64,000 nt of DNA, taken from the NCBI GenBank assembly GCA_963281155.1, contig CAUJLY010000003.1, positions 310,001 through 374,000 on the forward strand. The letters are read 5' to 3'. The number at the start of each line of letters is the position of its first letter. Within the stretch, counting starts at the first letter, position 1. This DNA is from Rhabditophanes sp. KR3021. Taxonomy: Eukaryota > Nematoda > Chromadorea > Rhabditida > Alloionematidae. The notes under the pieces are model-generated. The model ran no database searches. It had not been told where the DNA came from and saw only the letters and a list, made by a program, of their open reading frames with translations. The translations under genes and the position numbers were made by a program. Shown piece by piece: positions 34,495 to 46,794 of this stretch.

Positions 34495-35490
34495 TTAAAA
34501 AATAAAGGTTGACTTTCTTTGAGTGATGTTTGTTGGCATTACATGCACAACTGATGTTTTGAGAATAAAATTGTTCGAAGCTTCACGTTTAATACATCTC
34601 ATAAAAATATTCTTTACAATTCCTTGATTTCTATCTATGTAAAAAACATATATCAAAGCATTCACAGAAGGAACAAAGATAATTCCTTTGATCACGTATG
34701 AAGCAAATCCGGGAGTTGTAACGTTTAATAACATCATTATTATTAATATTGATACTAATAATCCTGAGAACAACATAGGACAAATGCCTTGTAAAATGCA
34801 TGTTTTTGTTATTTGCCAATTTAGTTGGATTGTTTTTTCACAAAGGATGTGCTTACGACATTCTATATATTTCCGAAACTGTTGCAACATAATGTACATT
34901 GCAAAGTAAATAGAAAAATAATAAATGGCAACAACCATAAGTAGCGCATAAAACTTGTATGAAAACTGAAAATGTTATATAATCAACTTTATATTATTAC
35001 TTACGTAAACAGCCGATATACTAAAGCTATTTTTGTCAATATATTAATCCGTAGATAATTTCATGTGAGTGTATTTATTTAGTAAGTCGGTGGGATCAAA
35101 ATTTAACCAGATTAAAAATGGTATTGGCATATTAATTACCATATTTGACAACGTTAATAAATTACAATGCTGATTAGTTAGGTGGATTTTTGTGCAAACA
35201 GCAAAATGTTTCATTATCATGGTCTTCGCAACTGATGAAGTATTCAAATATACTATGAAAAAGAAAAATATTAAGAGAAATTCATAAGTTGATCTATTAA
35301 TATGAATTAATTGAGTATAATCTAATAAGATATCCATCAATTACAAAGATTTGCATTCTTAAAAAGAATGTAACAATTCCAGTAATTAAGCCAACAATGT
35401 ACTGCATAAGTAAGGAATTTTTGTATCCACTGATCATGGAACTTTTTTCATATGAAACTGTAACCGTGATAGCCAAGACATTAGAATTGA
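34495..35490 (-). pseudogene. Broken Str-type serpentine receptor gene
   Basis: Minus-strand pieces of a 7TM chemoreceptor of the Str superfamily lie in order. A TM1-TM2 part has SSMISGYKNSLLMQYIVGL. A TM3 part ends MIMKHFAVCTKI. A C-terminal part has KTIQLNWQITKTCILQGICP, then TM6, FVPSVNALIYVFYI (TM7) and a tail. The gtaagt...ttttcag intron near 34965-35004 is intact. The gene is broken by an in-frame TAA at 35044-35046 and by a frame change near 35345. No single ORF can be assembled. Confidence 0.68.
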
Positions 35491-35784
35491 ATAATTAAAA
35501 GATATTCTTTTTTCAAACTATATAAACTAAATTACGGAGATGTTTACATAATCATTAGTAAAAAACAAGCTGTATATTTTAATTGTAAAATACATTTAGA
35601 TTTCTGAGAATTTTTGTCTGATTCCTGTTTTTGTTATTTCATTTTAGTCTGTTATAATCAGAACACCGTACATTGTTTAAATTAAAATTATGTTTAGAAT
35701 CTAAATTATGAAGTCATAGCATTCTTAAAAGCCCGAATACTTAATTCAAATTATCAAAGTTAATATTATACCAATTTGCCTCAT

Positions 35785-36000
35785 TTAATGTTTTAGAAAA
35801 TCAGTTAGGATAATTTGCTTGTGATTTGTCTCCTTGAGCTTCACAGCTCCAACTTTTTTCCTTGTAAAACTTGATTCTTCAATGCAAGTAACGTCCTTGT
35901 CAGCTACAATAGTTTTTCCGAAATGCCAACACATATACATTATAAACTTACTAAGGATTAAAATATTTGCAGCAAATAAAATGAGTAACATACCAGTCAA
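35785..36000 (-). other. Short one-helix ORF, unidentified
   Basis: 72-codon frame with one hydrophobic stretch (LLILFAANILIL) and a charged tail. A good donor, TTA/gtaagt, lies just after the hydrophobic stretch, so the tail may be intronic and the helix may be another receptor-gene scrap. It has no usable ATG at its 5' end. The surrounding 35491-36562 shows nothing else. Confidence 0.2.
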
Positions 36001-36562
36001 ATAGTAAAGTTAATTAATGAAGGAATCATTTAAAACTAAATATTTTATGCATCGTATTAATGTGGAAAACAGAACTTCAGTTAATGAGTAACAAATGCAT
36101 GCATTGGTGAATCACAGATGAATCTTATATTAAATGAGTACCAAGGAAGAGAATATTATATTAGCAAGTACAGAAATAAATTTGTTTTTCTATACTTGAT
36201 CTTTTTGTGATTTTAATAATTACATAACTTATACTCCTTGATTTATTTAAATTGATTTATGTATTCTTATAAAAGATGTGTTTTGTATTAACTCACTTTC
36301 ATTTACATATTATAACTTAAAAAGGCCAAAATAAATTTGCCGTATATGATTCATCCTGCCACAAAGCAAGTATAAAAATAACAATTGATTCGTGAATCAT
36401 AGAGAGCTACTCTTTTTAAATCTCATTAGCACATCACTATTTTAATCAAATCAGGGCTATACTTTCATTTTACTCCTTTGTTTAAAGTATTTTATATAAT
36501 TGATTTCTTTGCAAATTTTTCCAATAAATGCTAAATTAATTGTTCTTATTCTTTTATAAATT

Positions 36563-36718
36563 ATGACAGATTTCAGGAAAATATTAAACATATCCTTATT
36601 TATATTTTCCCCAATTTTCAATCTATTGGCCATTTATATTGTCAGTACTGTCCCTAAAGATAAAGTATATAAAGATTTTGACCTATGCTATTCTTTATAT
36701 TTTCTAATAACTGGTTGA
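36563..36718 (+). pseudogene. Fragment of a chemoreceptor (TM1 region)
   Basis: A 51-codon open frame starts MTDFRKILNISLFIFSPIFN, continues NLLAIYIVSTVPKDKVYK, and ends in TGA. This pattern, a hydrophobic TM1 followed by a short charged loop with a proline, is typical of the start of Str/Srh/Sri receptors. No continuation is seen downstream. It is most likely a remnant. Confidence 0.4.
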
Positions 36719-38433
36719 TATATAAAGATTCTATTTTTTGTTTACAATAAATGAGACAAGAAGGACAAAACACTAATGAGTCAATAATTAATTAAACCAA
36801 ATCAAGACTGGTAATTAATACAATTCCGCCACCTAAATGCATTCCAAATATACATATTAAACAATTTAAATTATAACTAAAACATAAATAAGACAACAAT
36901 TTTACAATCCCTTTTATTCAAATGATCTTAAACTGAAGACTTATTAGGTATTAATTTGATAAGTTTGTCTAATTCTTTGCAAGTGTTCAAATACGAAGTT
37001 GGAGTGATCTTAAGTCATACTTTGTAAGTGTTGTGACGGATCCCTATACAAGGTACTCACAATCTAATATCAGCCTTAATTCTTTAATCCGACCATTCAT
37101 GACAGTACTGCAAACTTCTAATACAACTACTGTCTCAATTTTGGGGAATTTAATTGTTCCAAGGAGGAGGTTTCTTTTACTAAAGACTCATATGGTGCAT
37201 TCATATACCCATCCCATGGCACTTTCTTTTTCAGACTTTTGGTCTTCTTCTTGTTACTTACATATCTATCTACAGCGACGAATGCTTTTTCTTGATCAGA
37301 GACTGTAAAGGTCTTCGTCGGATGTTAGGCTTGAAGGGATTCCTGGTCAGACTGCACTTCCATTAGCTCTCAACTCCTAACATCTTCTTTTTTTCACTTA
37401 TTTTTATTTAACAAGTAATTGAAATTTCACTACTTCCGAATTTTCTTTAGCTTAACTTTGTTATGATTGTTAATTGAATGTTGATAATGGTAAACTGCAA
37501 ATTTACCTGGTCATAGCAAATACTTTTATAATAAATTTACTAAAAATCGGTTCCAAGTAGGATTGCTTTATTGTATAGCAAAATTTTACTAAATATTTAA
37601 TGTAAAAGTTCACAATTTTTTATTATTATCAGAGTGTTCAACTTTATAAAATTTGATATGATGCTTTTAACAAATTCAAAGAATACTGAAATCAGTTGTC
37701 TGGTGATCCTGTTACCTTCCGCATCAAAAAAGCAAAAAATTAGCATTTTAATTTGATATTATTGTTTATTGGCACTCACTTTGAGCATTCCATTACATTT
37801 TAAGTGATCGCCATTCAAACAAATGACAAACCATATACTTTTCAATAATAAAAAGCATTGCCTCTTTCATTTTAATTAACATGTTTAAGACGTCTGTGAG
37901 ATGTATCAAAAACAAATTGATGGTCATACTCTAAATGTGACATTTTGAACATAAAAAATGTGTTTTATTTGATTATCCTAAACCAAGAATCTTCAATGCA
38001 TAAATAATAAAAAACTAATACACAAAAATATGTACATCTTTATTTAAGATTTACTAGTATTGAGGGAACATATATTACACAATATATTTGCCACTCGACA
38101 TGCATTTTTACTGGATAATATACGAAGGAATACGTTTGTTTATGACACATTTACCTCGATCCAATATTGAAGCACAAAGCTTTAGTATGAGTGATTTCGT
38201 GTATTCAAAAGTTTGTTATCGTTTCAATTCATTTCTGGCTTGCCAATAGAGTGAACTATTTTTATATGCATATGTTAGTTATTTTATCTAATAATAAAAA
38301 GAATATTTACAAGTTATTTTTATGAATATGAAAGTTGTCTGTCTATTTTCTAGATAATTAATTATTGTAGCATTTGTTTTGGTTTGTTTATTGAACCAAA
38401 CTAAATTATTGACGACTTTTATTTAACTATACA
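36719..38433. other. 1.7-kb gap upstream of the channel gene
   Basis: No supported gene. Around 37100-37330 the minus strand has a coding-like stretch of about 55 codons (TFTVSDQEKAFVAVDRYVSN) and the plus strand an open frame (37033-37308). Neither has a family match or a proper start, and a relic is possible. Confidence 0.4.
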
Positions 38434-40451
38434 ATGGTTTGTCAATATTTTAATCTATTTAATTCATTCATAATATTATTACTGTTATTCATATTTTCAA
38501 TACAAATTATAACTCAGGAACTAAGTAATAAGCAAAATTTTGGTAGTATAAGAAATGTGGATTCTGATAGTGGTAGGGCAGGTTTAGATGCTAGAACTAG
38601 ACTTGGAGAGTTAATTAAGTCAAAGGGGATTGCTAAAGAATTTAAACCTCGAAGAAACAGTTCAAAGCCAGTCATTATATCGTATAGTATGGAATTATAC
38701 CAGATAATAGATATTGTAAGTTGAAATTATCCATTGACTGTTAATTAAATTTAGAATGAACCACAACAATATGTAATAATAAGTTGTTGGAATGTAGAAA
38801 GGTGGTTTGATGAAAATCTCATATGGAATCCAGTAGAATTCGATAATATCTCAAAAATAGATTTAGATTATAACTTAGCTTGGACACCTGACACGACCCT
38901 CTATAACACCTTAATCATGAAGGAAGATGATCAAAGAAGAATTCGAAAAATTAAACTATCAACTGATTGGAAAAGCTCGAGGACATACGTTGAATTGTTA
39001 TATCCTGCTATATTTAAGTTTTCATGTAAACTTCATTTTCAGTTTTTTCCTTTTGATTGGCAGATATGTAAGTATCGTATTAGTAAATACTTTTTAGTAG
39101 TTATTTTTATGTAGGTAGAATGACGTTCGGATCATGGAGCTCTGATAATAGGGACATAGACTATGTTCCTCACATGAATTCACTAGGCATATCCAATTAC
39201 ATAAATAACGAAGCATGGTCATTAACTTATGCCCCATGTGTTCGCAAAAGTGTTAAATATGACTGCTGTCCAAATAATTATACATTGATCGAATATACTT
39301 TACACTTAAGAAGAAGGCCATTGTCTTATTTTGTTCATTTAGTAGTTCCAACATTTATTATCACGTTAATTGCAATAACAGGCTTTTTCACAACTTCAAG
39401 TACAAGTGGGGAGAGGTCTGAAAAGATAACCTTGTGTATTTCAACTTTGTTGTCGATGTCTATTTTGATAATGATGGTGTCAGATCAAATGCCGTCTACA
39501 TCATTGCTCCCGCTCATATCATGGTATTATCTGATGGCTATTATAATGATAGCTGCAGGGGCGTTATCAAGTCTATTTATTATGTCTGTTCATACATTTG
39601 GAAAACAAGCAGAAAGACTTAGTCCCGGTTTTGTAAAAGTTGCCAAGTTTTTCAGTTTTATTTCTCTATGTGGGGTTCCTGCCCATTTAATGCCGAAGAA
39701 AAGCAATCCATTAGATGAAGAATATAAGCGGATAATGGGTATGTCTTCGTTAAATGCCTCTTACTCAGACGCCTTAACAGATAGTCGTAGTTCATTTGAA
39801 CATTATGGAAGAAATAGGAAAAAGTCCTCTGTATTCTTTCAATTTGCAAAGCATTTATTTACAGCAGGAAATGATAATGATATTGTCAATGATGTTTTGG
39901 ATGAAGCAAGTGACGAAAATGATTCATATGAAAATGTTGTTAATATTGAGTGGAATCCAATGTCTACCATCAATCGCAACAATTCAAATAACAACGATAA
40001 CCAATGCCCAACTTATAACTCTACCAATGAACATCCAAATCCCTATTGGAAAGAAACTAATATCAGTGGTTTCAATGTGATATCAACATTAGTAAATAAG
40101 CAAAATACACATCCAATAAAACGTCCTGTTGATAAAAGAAAATCAATTTCAAATCGAAATAGTAAAACTTTTATCAGACAAAATATGAATCCATTTCCTA
40201 CACAAAAATCTGAGAACGATAAGACATCTGATGAATTGAAAAAGATAGTAATAAATGCCTTTGATCAGCGAAATATAAGCCTTAAACAAGCAAAAAAGTA
40301 TGCGAGAATTGAGTATGAATGGTTGGCAACTATCATAGAGAGAAACATTTTCATCCTTTTTTTATTTGGATTTATCGGGGCTTCCCTTTTGATCAATTTA
40401 ATAGGTATTATTCATTGGCATAATAGTCCTAATGCACATTTTGATTTATAA
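38434..40451 (+). CDS. Nicotinic-type (alpha) ligand-gated ion channel subunit
   Basis: Exons 38434-38715, 38755-39067 and 39115-40451 give 643 aa. A signal peptide is followed by an extracellular ligand-binding domain with WTPDTTLYN (loop A type). The Cys-loop is CKLHFQFFPFDWQIC, with 13 residues between the cysteines. A vicinal cysteine pair in KYDCCPNNYTLIEY marks an alpha subunit. M1-M3 follow: the cationic GERSEKITL precedes a pore-lining M2 that ends before SDQMPSTS. A polar M3-M4 loop of about 230 residues with Asn-rich runs and a final M4 complete it. Family knowledge: subunits like this form acetylcholine-gated cation channels. The closest group may be DEG-3-like, but I cannot rank it. 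The second junction is fixed by phase (ATAT/gtaag to atgtag/GTAGA) and gives ICRMTFGSWS, as the family needs. Confidence 0.88.
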
Positions 40452-40984
40452 CAAATAAATGATAACTTAACCTAAACTAAATTGTCTTATATCAGTTGGT
40501 AGGGTTTCTGATTTCATGAAGCATCGGATGATACATGAATATATGAATAGTGCAAAATGTTGATTCATTTGAGGCCGATAACTTTTCCAATTTTTAAGTA
40601 GTTACTGAGCATTGTTATATAAATATAACAAAAATCGTAGAAGGAATATACACATCATTTATCATTTGAGCAAAAAAGAACTACAAACTCATATAAATGA
40701 TTTAATAAAGGAGAAATGTACTTTATGCTTAATATCATAACAGTTAAATTTCATTGTTGTAATCACAATCAGCAAAAATGGCTTCATTTATGTCGTTTAT
40801 TTATCCTTATACTTACTATGTCTTAGCTTGGAGCTGTCGAACATCATAAATATTGATAATTTAATTATTAAAACTGTTTAAAACATAGATATTTAAATTT
40901 CTCTCAAATAAAAATCTTTGGAAGAATGTCAAACATCCAATATTCAATTATATTTCACCAATTTATGAATATACCGAAAACAGA
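40452..40984. other. Intergenic, nothing recognised
   Basis: AT-rich 3' flank of the channel gene. Nothing supported. Confidence 0.5.
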
Positions 40985-41900
40985 TTAAATCGTTAAAGAT
41001 TCAATTGTGTTGGGTAATGAACAAATAATTCCTGCTTCAAGTTGCAAAAACCCATCCTCAGAGTTAAAATGACCAAGATTTACTGCTTCATTTACATCCA
41101 ATGAGACAACATTAATATAATTTGTTTTGATTAAAATTTGATGCATTGCTGATTCTGTTAACGATGCCCATCTGCACCACCGAATTATAAGTGTCTTAAT
41201 TTGATTTGATAACAGGAAGTAATTTCAAAATTAATCTAGGATTTCTGTAAATCCAAAAAAGCCTATGTTATTTTTCTCCAAGAACAATGGCTCAAAGGAA
41301 TAAGTTTTACAGATTGAATCAATTTTGTATCTTCCATATAAACTTTCAAAATAGCTTTGACAGATTCAACATTTTATTTGTTTGACCAGATGCTAATATT
41401 TGGTAGAAATTTTGTACAAGCCTTAGCGATATGACTTTGATTGAGGGTGATTTTGTTAAACTGATTTATCATAGTAAAGTATAACAACACAAGTAATATG
41501 TTAATGATAAACGAATACAACAGTGTTTGCTTATGTAAGCAACAAATATAATGCGAATTTCGTTAGTCTAATCTCTTTTAAAATGTGGAATAGTTGATGT
41601 TTTATTAGCATGCTTAGCCATAGAACGTAAATCTTTTACTATACGTTTTTGTACATAAACTAAATTCGTAGAATATTTAAATGAAGAGGATTTGCACATA
41701 TTTATTACGTTGATCGGGGAAATGCTATCATTTAATTTTCCAAATTTGATCCCAATTCAAACAGCTTCGAGAGGTCTCCGTTAGGCTTAAAATAAATGGG
41801 CGATGAAGCACATTCAATGATTTCGTTATTCTAACTTGTCGGTACAATCTCATCGTTGATAAAGTATCTTTGAGCCGGCCTAAATTAGCTATTTAATTTC
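40985..41900 (-). pseudogene. Decayed protein-coding gene of unknown family
   Basis: The minus strand shows several coding-like blocks in shifting frames with stops between them. One block lies near 41700-41850 (NNEIIECASSPIYFKPNGDL). One lies near 41560-41740 (VQKRIVKDLRSMAKHA). One lies near 41330-41450. A clean last block, about 40985-41215, contains RWCRWASLTESAMHQILI and LDVNEAVNLGHFNSEDGFLQ. The layout resembles the tail of nematode F-box (FTH-like) proteins, but this is only an impression. It lies directly downstream of the SCC2 pseudogene. Confidence 0.4.
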
Positions 41901-41936
41901 AACTCCCATTTTTAATTTAGTAATAACAAAGTTACA

Positions 41937-42721
41937 TATTCAATTTGGCGATATGAATGCTCTTGAAATTTTCCAAATCATACAAATTCTTCTTGATCAG
42001 CTTCTTGCAAAGTCCCGAAGAAATAGTAATGCCAACTTCCTTGCAACCAAATCATTCTTCTTTTCCAACTAATTGTAACTCAACTTAGAAACAATAGAGA
42101 TAGTCATTAAAAAATTGTAAAACATTTTGATTTGAAGACAGCCAGTTTCCTATTATTTGGAAATATTACTTCAATTGGAAACTTTTTTATCAAAGAACCA
42201 ACTCTGTTTCTGATCATTTGAAGGGCGATGATAGCGATGTCGACCAATTTTAAAACCACTTTGATTCCTACTCTATTTTCATCAGTGAGTATAACAATGA
42301 GATGCATTCTAAGTAGGTTTCAGTAAACGAGCTTATCGTCTTCATTAAACCTTCCAACCACTTCATCCCGGTGTTTTTTAGATTCTTAGAACTGTACAAA
42401 TTCGACATCACCACCCCAACATCCGTAAACAGCTCACATTGTTCCCCCAAACCGATCCTTCCTCCATTCTACCCCATCCTCCCAACAACAAATTCAAATC
42501 AGAGATAGCCTCAACAAAGCAGTTGCCCATGGCTTTACTTTAATTGAAGGAATAAATAGTTCGTTACCCTCGATCGTCGTTATTATTTCATCAATGCTAT
42601 CAGCATAACACCATCGTCCACCTCCATAGCTTCGTCTTCTACACGAAATAATTGTTTTTGGTGTAAAATGATATCAAGTAACTTACCTTCAATAATATTA
42701 TCATTTTCGCAAAACATCATC
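41937..42721 (-). pseudogene. SCC2/NIPBL pseudogene (5' half of gene)
   Basis: Minus-strand similarity to the intact SCC2 at 24174-28391. Exon 1 is recognisable (MFCENDNIIE before a gtaagt). The second exon start (AAGACGAAGCTATGGAGGTG) is kept, but an indel follows within about 10 codons. Then come LYSSKNLKNTGMKWLEGLMK (compare LYSSKNLKHIEMKWLERTMN), VDIAIIALQMIRNRVGS and KSKCFTIF. A jump then corresponds to loss of roughly 500 bases, and a last block at 41937-42105 matches intact-gene bases about 27045-27200. Frames change several times. No product is possible. Confidence 0.9.
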
Positions 42722-42904
42722 ACAAATGAAGATGATGATTGCATAATTAAATGTAGTGCTTTTGCAAAAATCCAACCTACCGCAAATCACCCCACCAACA
42801 CATCGTGTCAAAAGCCAACACACACCATCAAAAGAAAAATGTTTATTAAAGGAAATAAAAAACAAATATTATGATATCTCATAATAACAACAACAAAGAA
42901 GCAT

Positions 42905-43294
42905 TCAAAAATAATTGATGTGAAGCTCATCAACGCCCCAATCCTCAAAAGACCCATCTGGCAAATATCTCCTGATGATGATAGGAATTTTTTGTTCTTT
43001 AAGTTCTTTGCGAGCTATTTCAAGAGGATCAGTTTCACCTTCTAATTCTACCATTACAGGAGCACCCAGAGCAATTTGAAGAGCACGTGTTCCCAGAATT
43101 CTGGCTCTTTCGTATTTGGTCATGAAAGGAGTAGTGATCTTTTCGGTGGAAGCTGTCTTTTGGTCGGTGTTCAGGATGGCGATGTTGTCTCCGTCCTCGT
43201 CACCGATGTCTTTTATGTCTAAGTCGTCTACGGGTTCGTCGTCTACAAAGTCGTCTCCATCCATGTTATCATCGTAATCGTCATATTCAGCCAT
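42905..43294 (-). CDS. rpb-6: RNA polymerase subunit RPB6 (RPABC2)
   Basis: Intronless 129-aa protein. An acidic N-terminal tail ([17 protein letters not shown]) is followed by the conserved fold: [71 protein letters not shown]6 is a shared small subunit of RNA polymerases I, II and III, located near the clamp, and is essential. A splice or trans-splice acceptor (cattccag) ends 12 nt before the ATG. Downstream on the same strand, 184 nt away, is the SCC2 pseudogene, so the ancestral order was RPB6 then SCC2 with operon-like spacing. The only other RPB6 sequence here (28588-28702) is a dead fragment. Confidence 0.96.
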   Translation of the reverse strand: MAEYDDYDDNMDGDDFVDDEPVDDLDIKDIGDEDGDNIAILNTDQKTASTEKITTPFMTKYERARILGTRALQIALGAPVMVELEGETDPLEIARKELKEQKIPIIIRRYLPDGSFEDWGVDELHINYF

Positions 43295-46200
43295 TTTTTT
43301 AATTTATCTGGAATGAAATGAGGCAGTTAGTTTGTATTGGTGGCATCAAAAGGAAGGAGATCATACAAAATTATGCGATTTAATAAAGTTGCTTCATTAA
43401 TGAAAGTGGCTAATTATAATATGGCAACAACAATTAGGGTAAGTCTGGTTCTTGGTGAATACATTTTTTCGAAAATGCATTGATCGTTATTCCAACCATT
43501 TCAAGTATCAACCAAACTTTCCGTGTGAAAGTTGAAGAGAAAAAAGCTGTTAATGACATGCTTTTTGTATTATCACAACCATCTGTCAAAAGTAATTGCA
43601 AAAAATGAAAAGCATGACTGTATGCATTTGTCTTTCCACAATCCCTCTTAACTTAATCACCTTCACGATCTCTCTTCAAAGTATAAAGCATTGTTATTTA
43701 TTTTGGTGTGGTCACATTATAATTGATCCCTTCATATTTCCCAATTAAATGTCAATTGATACTAAGAGATTGAACTGATTGATATCAGTTGTCCAGTAAA
43801 TTGAAAAAGGACAACGCATAAAGGAACAAGGTTAACCATATGGTTAATATTTTTATTAAGAATAATTGTTATCGCGATATAAGATGAGTCTAATTAAGTT
43901 AAAATAAAAGTCAGAAGGAAGAAAGTTAAAATGTAATCTTATTTTCTTATTGAATTTTGGTTGTTGTCATATTCCTATATTATTAACACTCATTTAAAGC
44001 CTTCCGCCTGTTCAGCTTCTGGGGGTAATAATGAGTAATTGGTTGTGGTGTGTGAGTAAGAGAGTGAACATCTATACTTCTTAAGATAGATGTGTCTATT
44101 GTCAAATATCATATAAACGATAGTTACTCGGACAAAATTTGGTTCCTATCATTTATATTATATTTAAATTTATTCCCTATGTGGGTTTAAATAACAATAA
44201 GTCGTCCAATATAAGGGTCATTCTATTGTCTTGAGCGACAGTTGTGTCTTTTCTTATTTAGATAAGGTTCGTAAATTATTGTTATCATGAAACTATCTTC
44301 ATCATCGTATTACATACACACCACCAATAAGATATACTCTCCACATTTTCAATCAACAACAAAAGTTCACCATATTAAGTTTATTCTATTTTTTATTTTT
44401 ATTTGCATAAGTACTGGCTTATGTTTGTTTTAAATTTCAAAAAGACTCTCCATTTCCTCCATTAATTGGACAATCATTCAAGGCTTATCAATTTTTATTT
44501 GCTAGAATCTATTAGCTGGATTGTATTTAGTTTCCTACCAATTAATTTCCTTACTAAAACAAATTCCGTTTTAGCACTAAAAAATACATACTCTTGTCGG
44601 ACACTAAATATTATTATAATTTGTTATCAAATATTTTTGCATAGTCTAATGGTATCAACTATTTTTATTTGTGCATTCTTAAATAATACTTAACTATTAC
44701 CAAATAATAAATGATCTTTGTCTATCCATCTCCCAACCAATATTATTAATTAAAATTTACCCCAAGTGTGGTTTCACACACAACAACAATTTTTTTGATT
44801 CTCTAAATATCAATTTGTATAATTGGCAAGGTATTATTTATTTTGACACTCACATAACCCTTGCTCATCTTTTTATCTACAATGAATGTTAAAAAAGAGA
44901 GTCTATCATTATAATCATAAATATTTATAAATAAATATAGCTAATCCCACTCAAACTTTGTAGCTAATTTTCTTTTTTCTCTGTATATATTTTTGTGTTC
45001 CCTGAAACCATGGTCTCCTCCGTTTGAGGGAATGATGGAAAGTGATGTTATTGGGGAGAAAGAGAAGTAGCTTTTATCAGGATATATATTTTTTATTTTA
45101 TTAGCTTTTCTATACATTTATTATACTTTTTGGCCCTTTCATTAATCATTTTATCACCACCGACAAGAGAAACTACATCAATGTATGTATATCTTTATTT
45201 ATTTTAAAATATTTGAAATTTGGCGTTGCCCTTTTGTTGAGCAAGATATGTATGTATTTAGATATTTTTGAGTTAAGAAGATTTATACGGTGGCCAAAAG
45301 TTTGTTTATCACTTCAAGTTGGGGGAAGATGTTTTGAAGTACATGGCAAGAAGAAGAGGCTTGTTTCTATTTAGTAGTAATATTACGGCACTCTCGGATA
45401 CTTTTACGAATAGTTGGGTGCCGCTGAACCGCTTACTGATATGTTATCAAAGTGTAAATAGTTAAGCCTTGGAGGCAGCCGCATTTATCTACTCATTACC
45501 TTCTATTTAACCAGACATGGATGGTCCTGATGTTTCACATTCTTGTTTCAACAAATATCGTCGTCATTTCTTGGTTGGACCTCAAAGGTCCCTTCCTTTG
45601 AGCCAACATTTGCGACCATTCAACTTGTCACTACTCTCGACTAAATTTTTTGTTGTCTTGTGAGTTTGTGCATATCTACTAGAGTGTACACATATTTTCT
45701 TCCACTAATACTAAAGATAATCAGACTCGTTTGCCCTCTTCTTCTCCTCGCCTCATATCCGGCCACCAAGCGACGTATAGCGCTGTGCTACGATACTTAG
45801 TTTGTGTGTTCGGGTTGTCTTTTTTTATGATAATGTGTCATATTAAGTCGTAGAGAGACAGAGAGGTCCCTTCTAAAATTGCATCAGCAGCTGACTTTAC
45901 TTTTTCTAAACTGCCTCCAATCCATTATGTCTCCACGCATTGATGTATCCTTTCCATCATTATATTCTTAAATATACTACATTTTTATTGATTCGTCATG
46001 CGTTACCGCAGGCTTTTCATAATTTTTTAATCTGTTCAAAAATACATTGCTACTACATATTGTTGATGTAGGTGCGCAACGTTTGAAAACAACACTAAAC
46101 ACTAATAATGTGTGTTGCTATTTTATTCGTTACATTTGTATTGTATTTGAAATATATGTTGTGTCTCAAAATAAAATAAACCATTCCGCATATCCTAATT

Positions 46201-46794
46201 TTTGACATAACAAAACAACGAAATTAGTCATGTATATTATTAATATCAGTATGTCACAATGCATACCTTCTTCCTTTTTAGTGTTGTTATATAATAATTG
46301 AAAAAAAGTGTGTGATATGAGTCAACCATTTTAATTTGTACAACTCATCAACATCATCACTATATAGATTCATTTTAATAGATATTTTTAATATACGACA
46401 TGTGTACTAAATGGTTGTGTTTTACACTTTCGTGACTAAATTTATCATTATTAGTTGTCATTTATTTGCAATTTTAGTTCGTTTCCTTCCATAGGGAAGA
46501 GGTTTGTTTGTGACAAAGCTTTGGGTTTATTGTTGATGGGTAGTTTTGTGCCATATCTTTTTTAATCTAACTTTATCCTTAACTTCGATTTGGTATAATT
46601 GTTTTGCTGCATTTTTATTGAATATTATTTTAATCAACTTTCCCTTTTTAGTTTCTCAAACGGTTTGAATAAATACACATCTACAACAAAGAACTAAAAA
46701 TTATTACTCTAACTCCAAAATAATTAAATTCTTTAAACCTATTTGCCTCCGTTTGAAATTTTAACCCATCAAAATTTCGGGCAAAAAGTTAAAG
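43295..46794. other. 3.5-kb gene-free region before the RUN-domain gene
   Basis: No gene is supported on either strand. The part at about 45300-45930 is less AT-rich than the rest, with short coding-like scraps (minus strand near 45740-45830), but no start, splice pattern or family. A small inverted repeat (acatctat/atagatgt) lies around 44070-44095. The region may be regulatory for the downstream, probably neuronal, gene. Confidence 0.45.

Noticed and set aside
40492..40530. tRNA-like box A (tatcagttggtagg) after the channel gene
   Set aside because: No box B or cloverleaf at the right distance.
44466..44693. Hydrophobic 75-codon frame
   Set aside because: Composition follows the local AT bias. 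No start context, splice or family.
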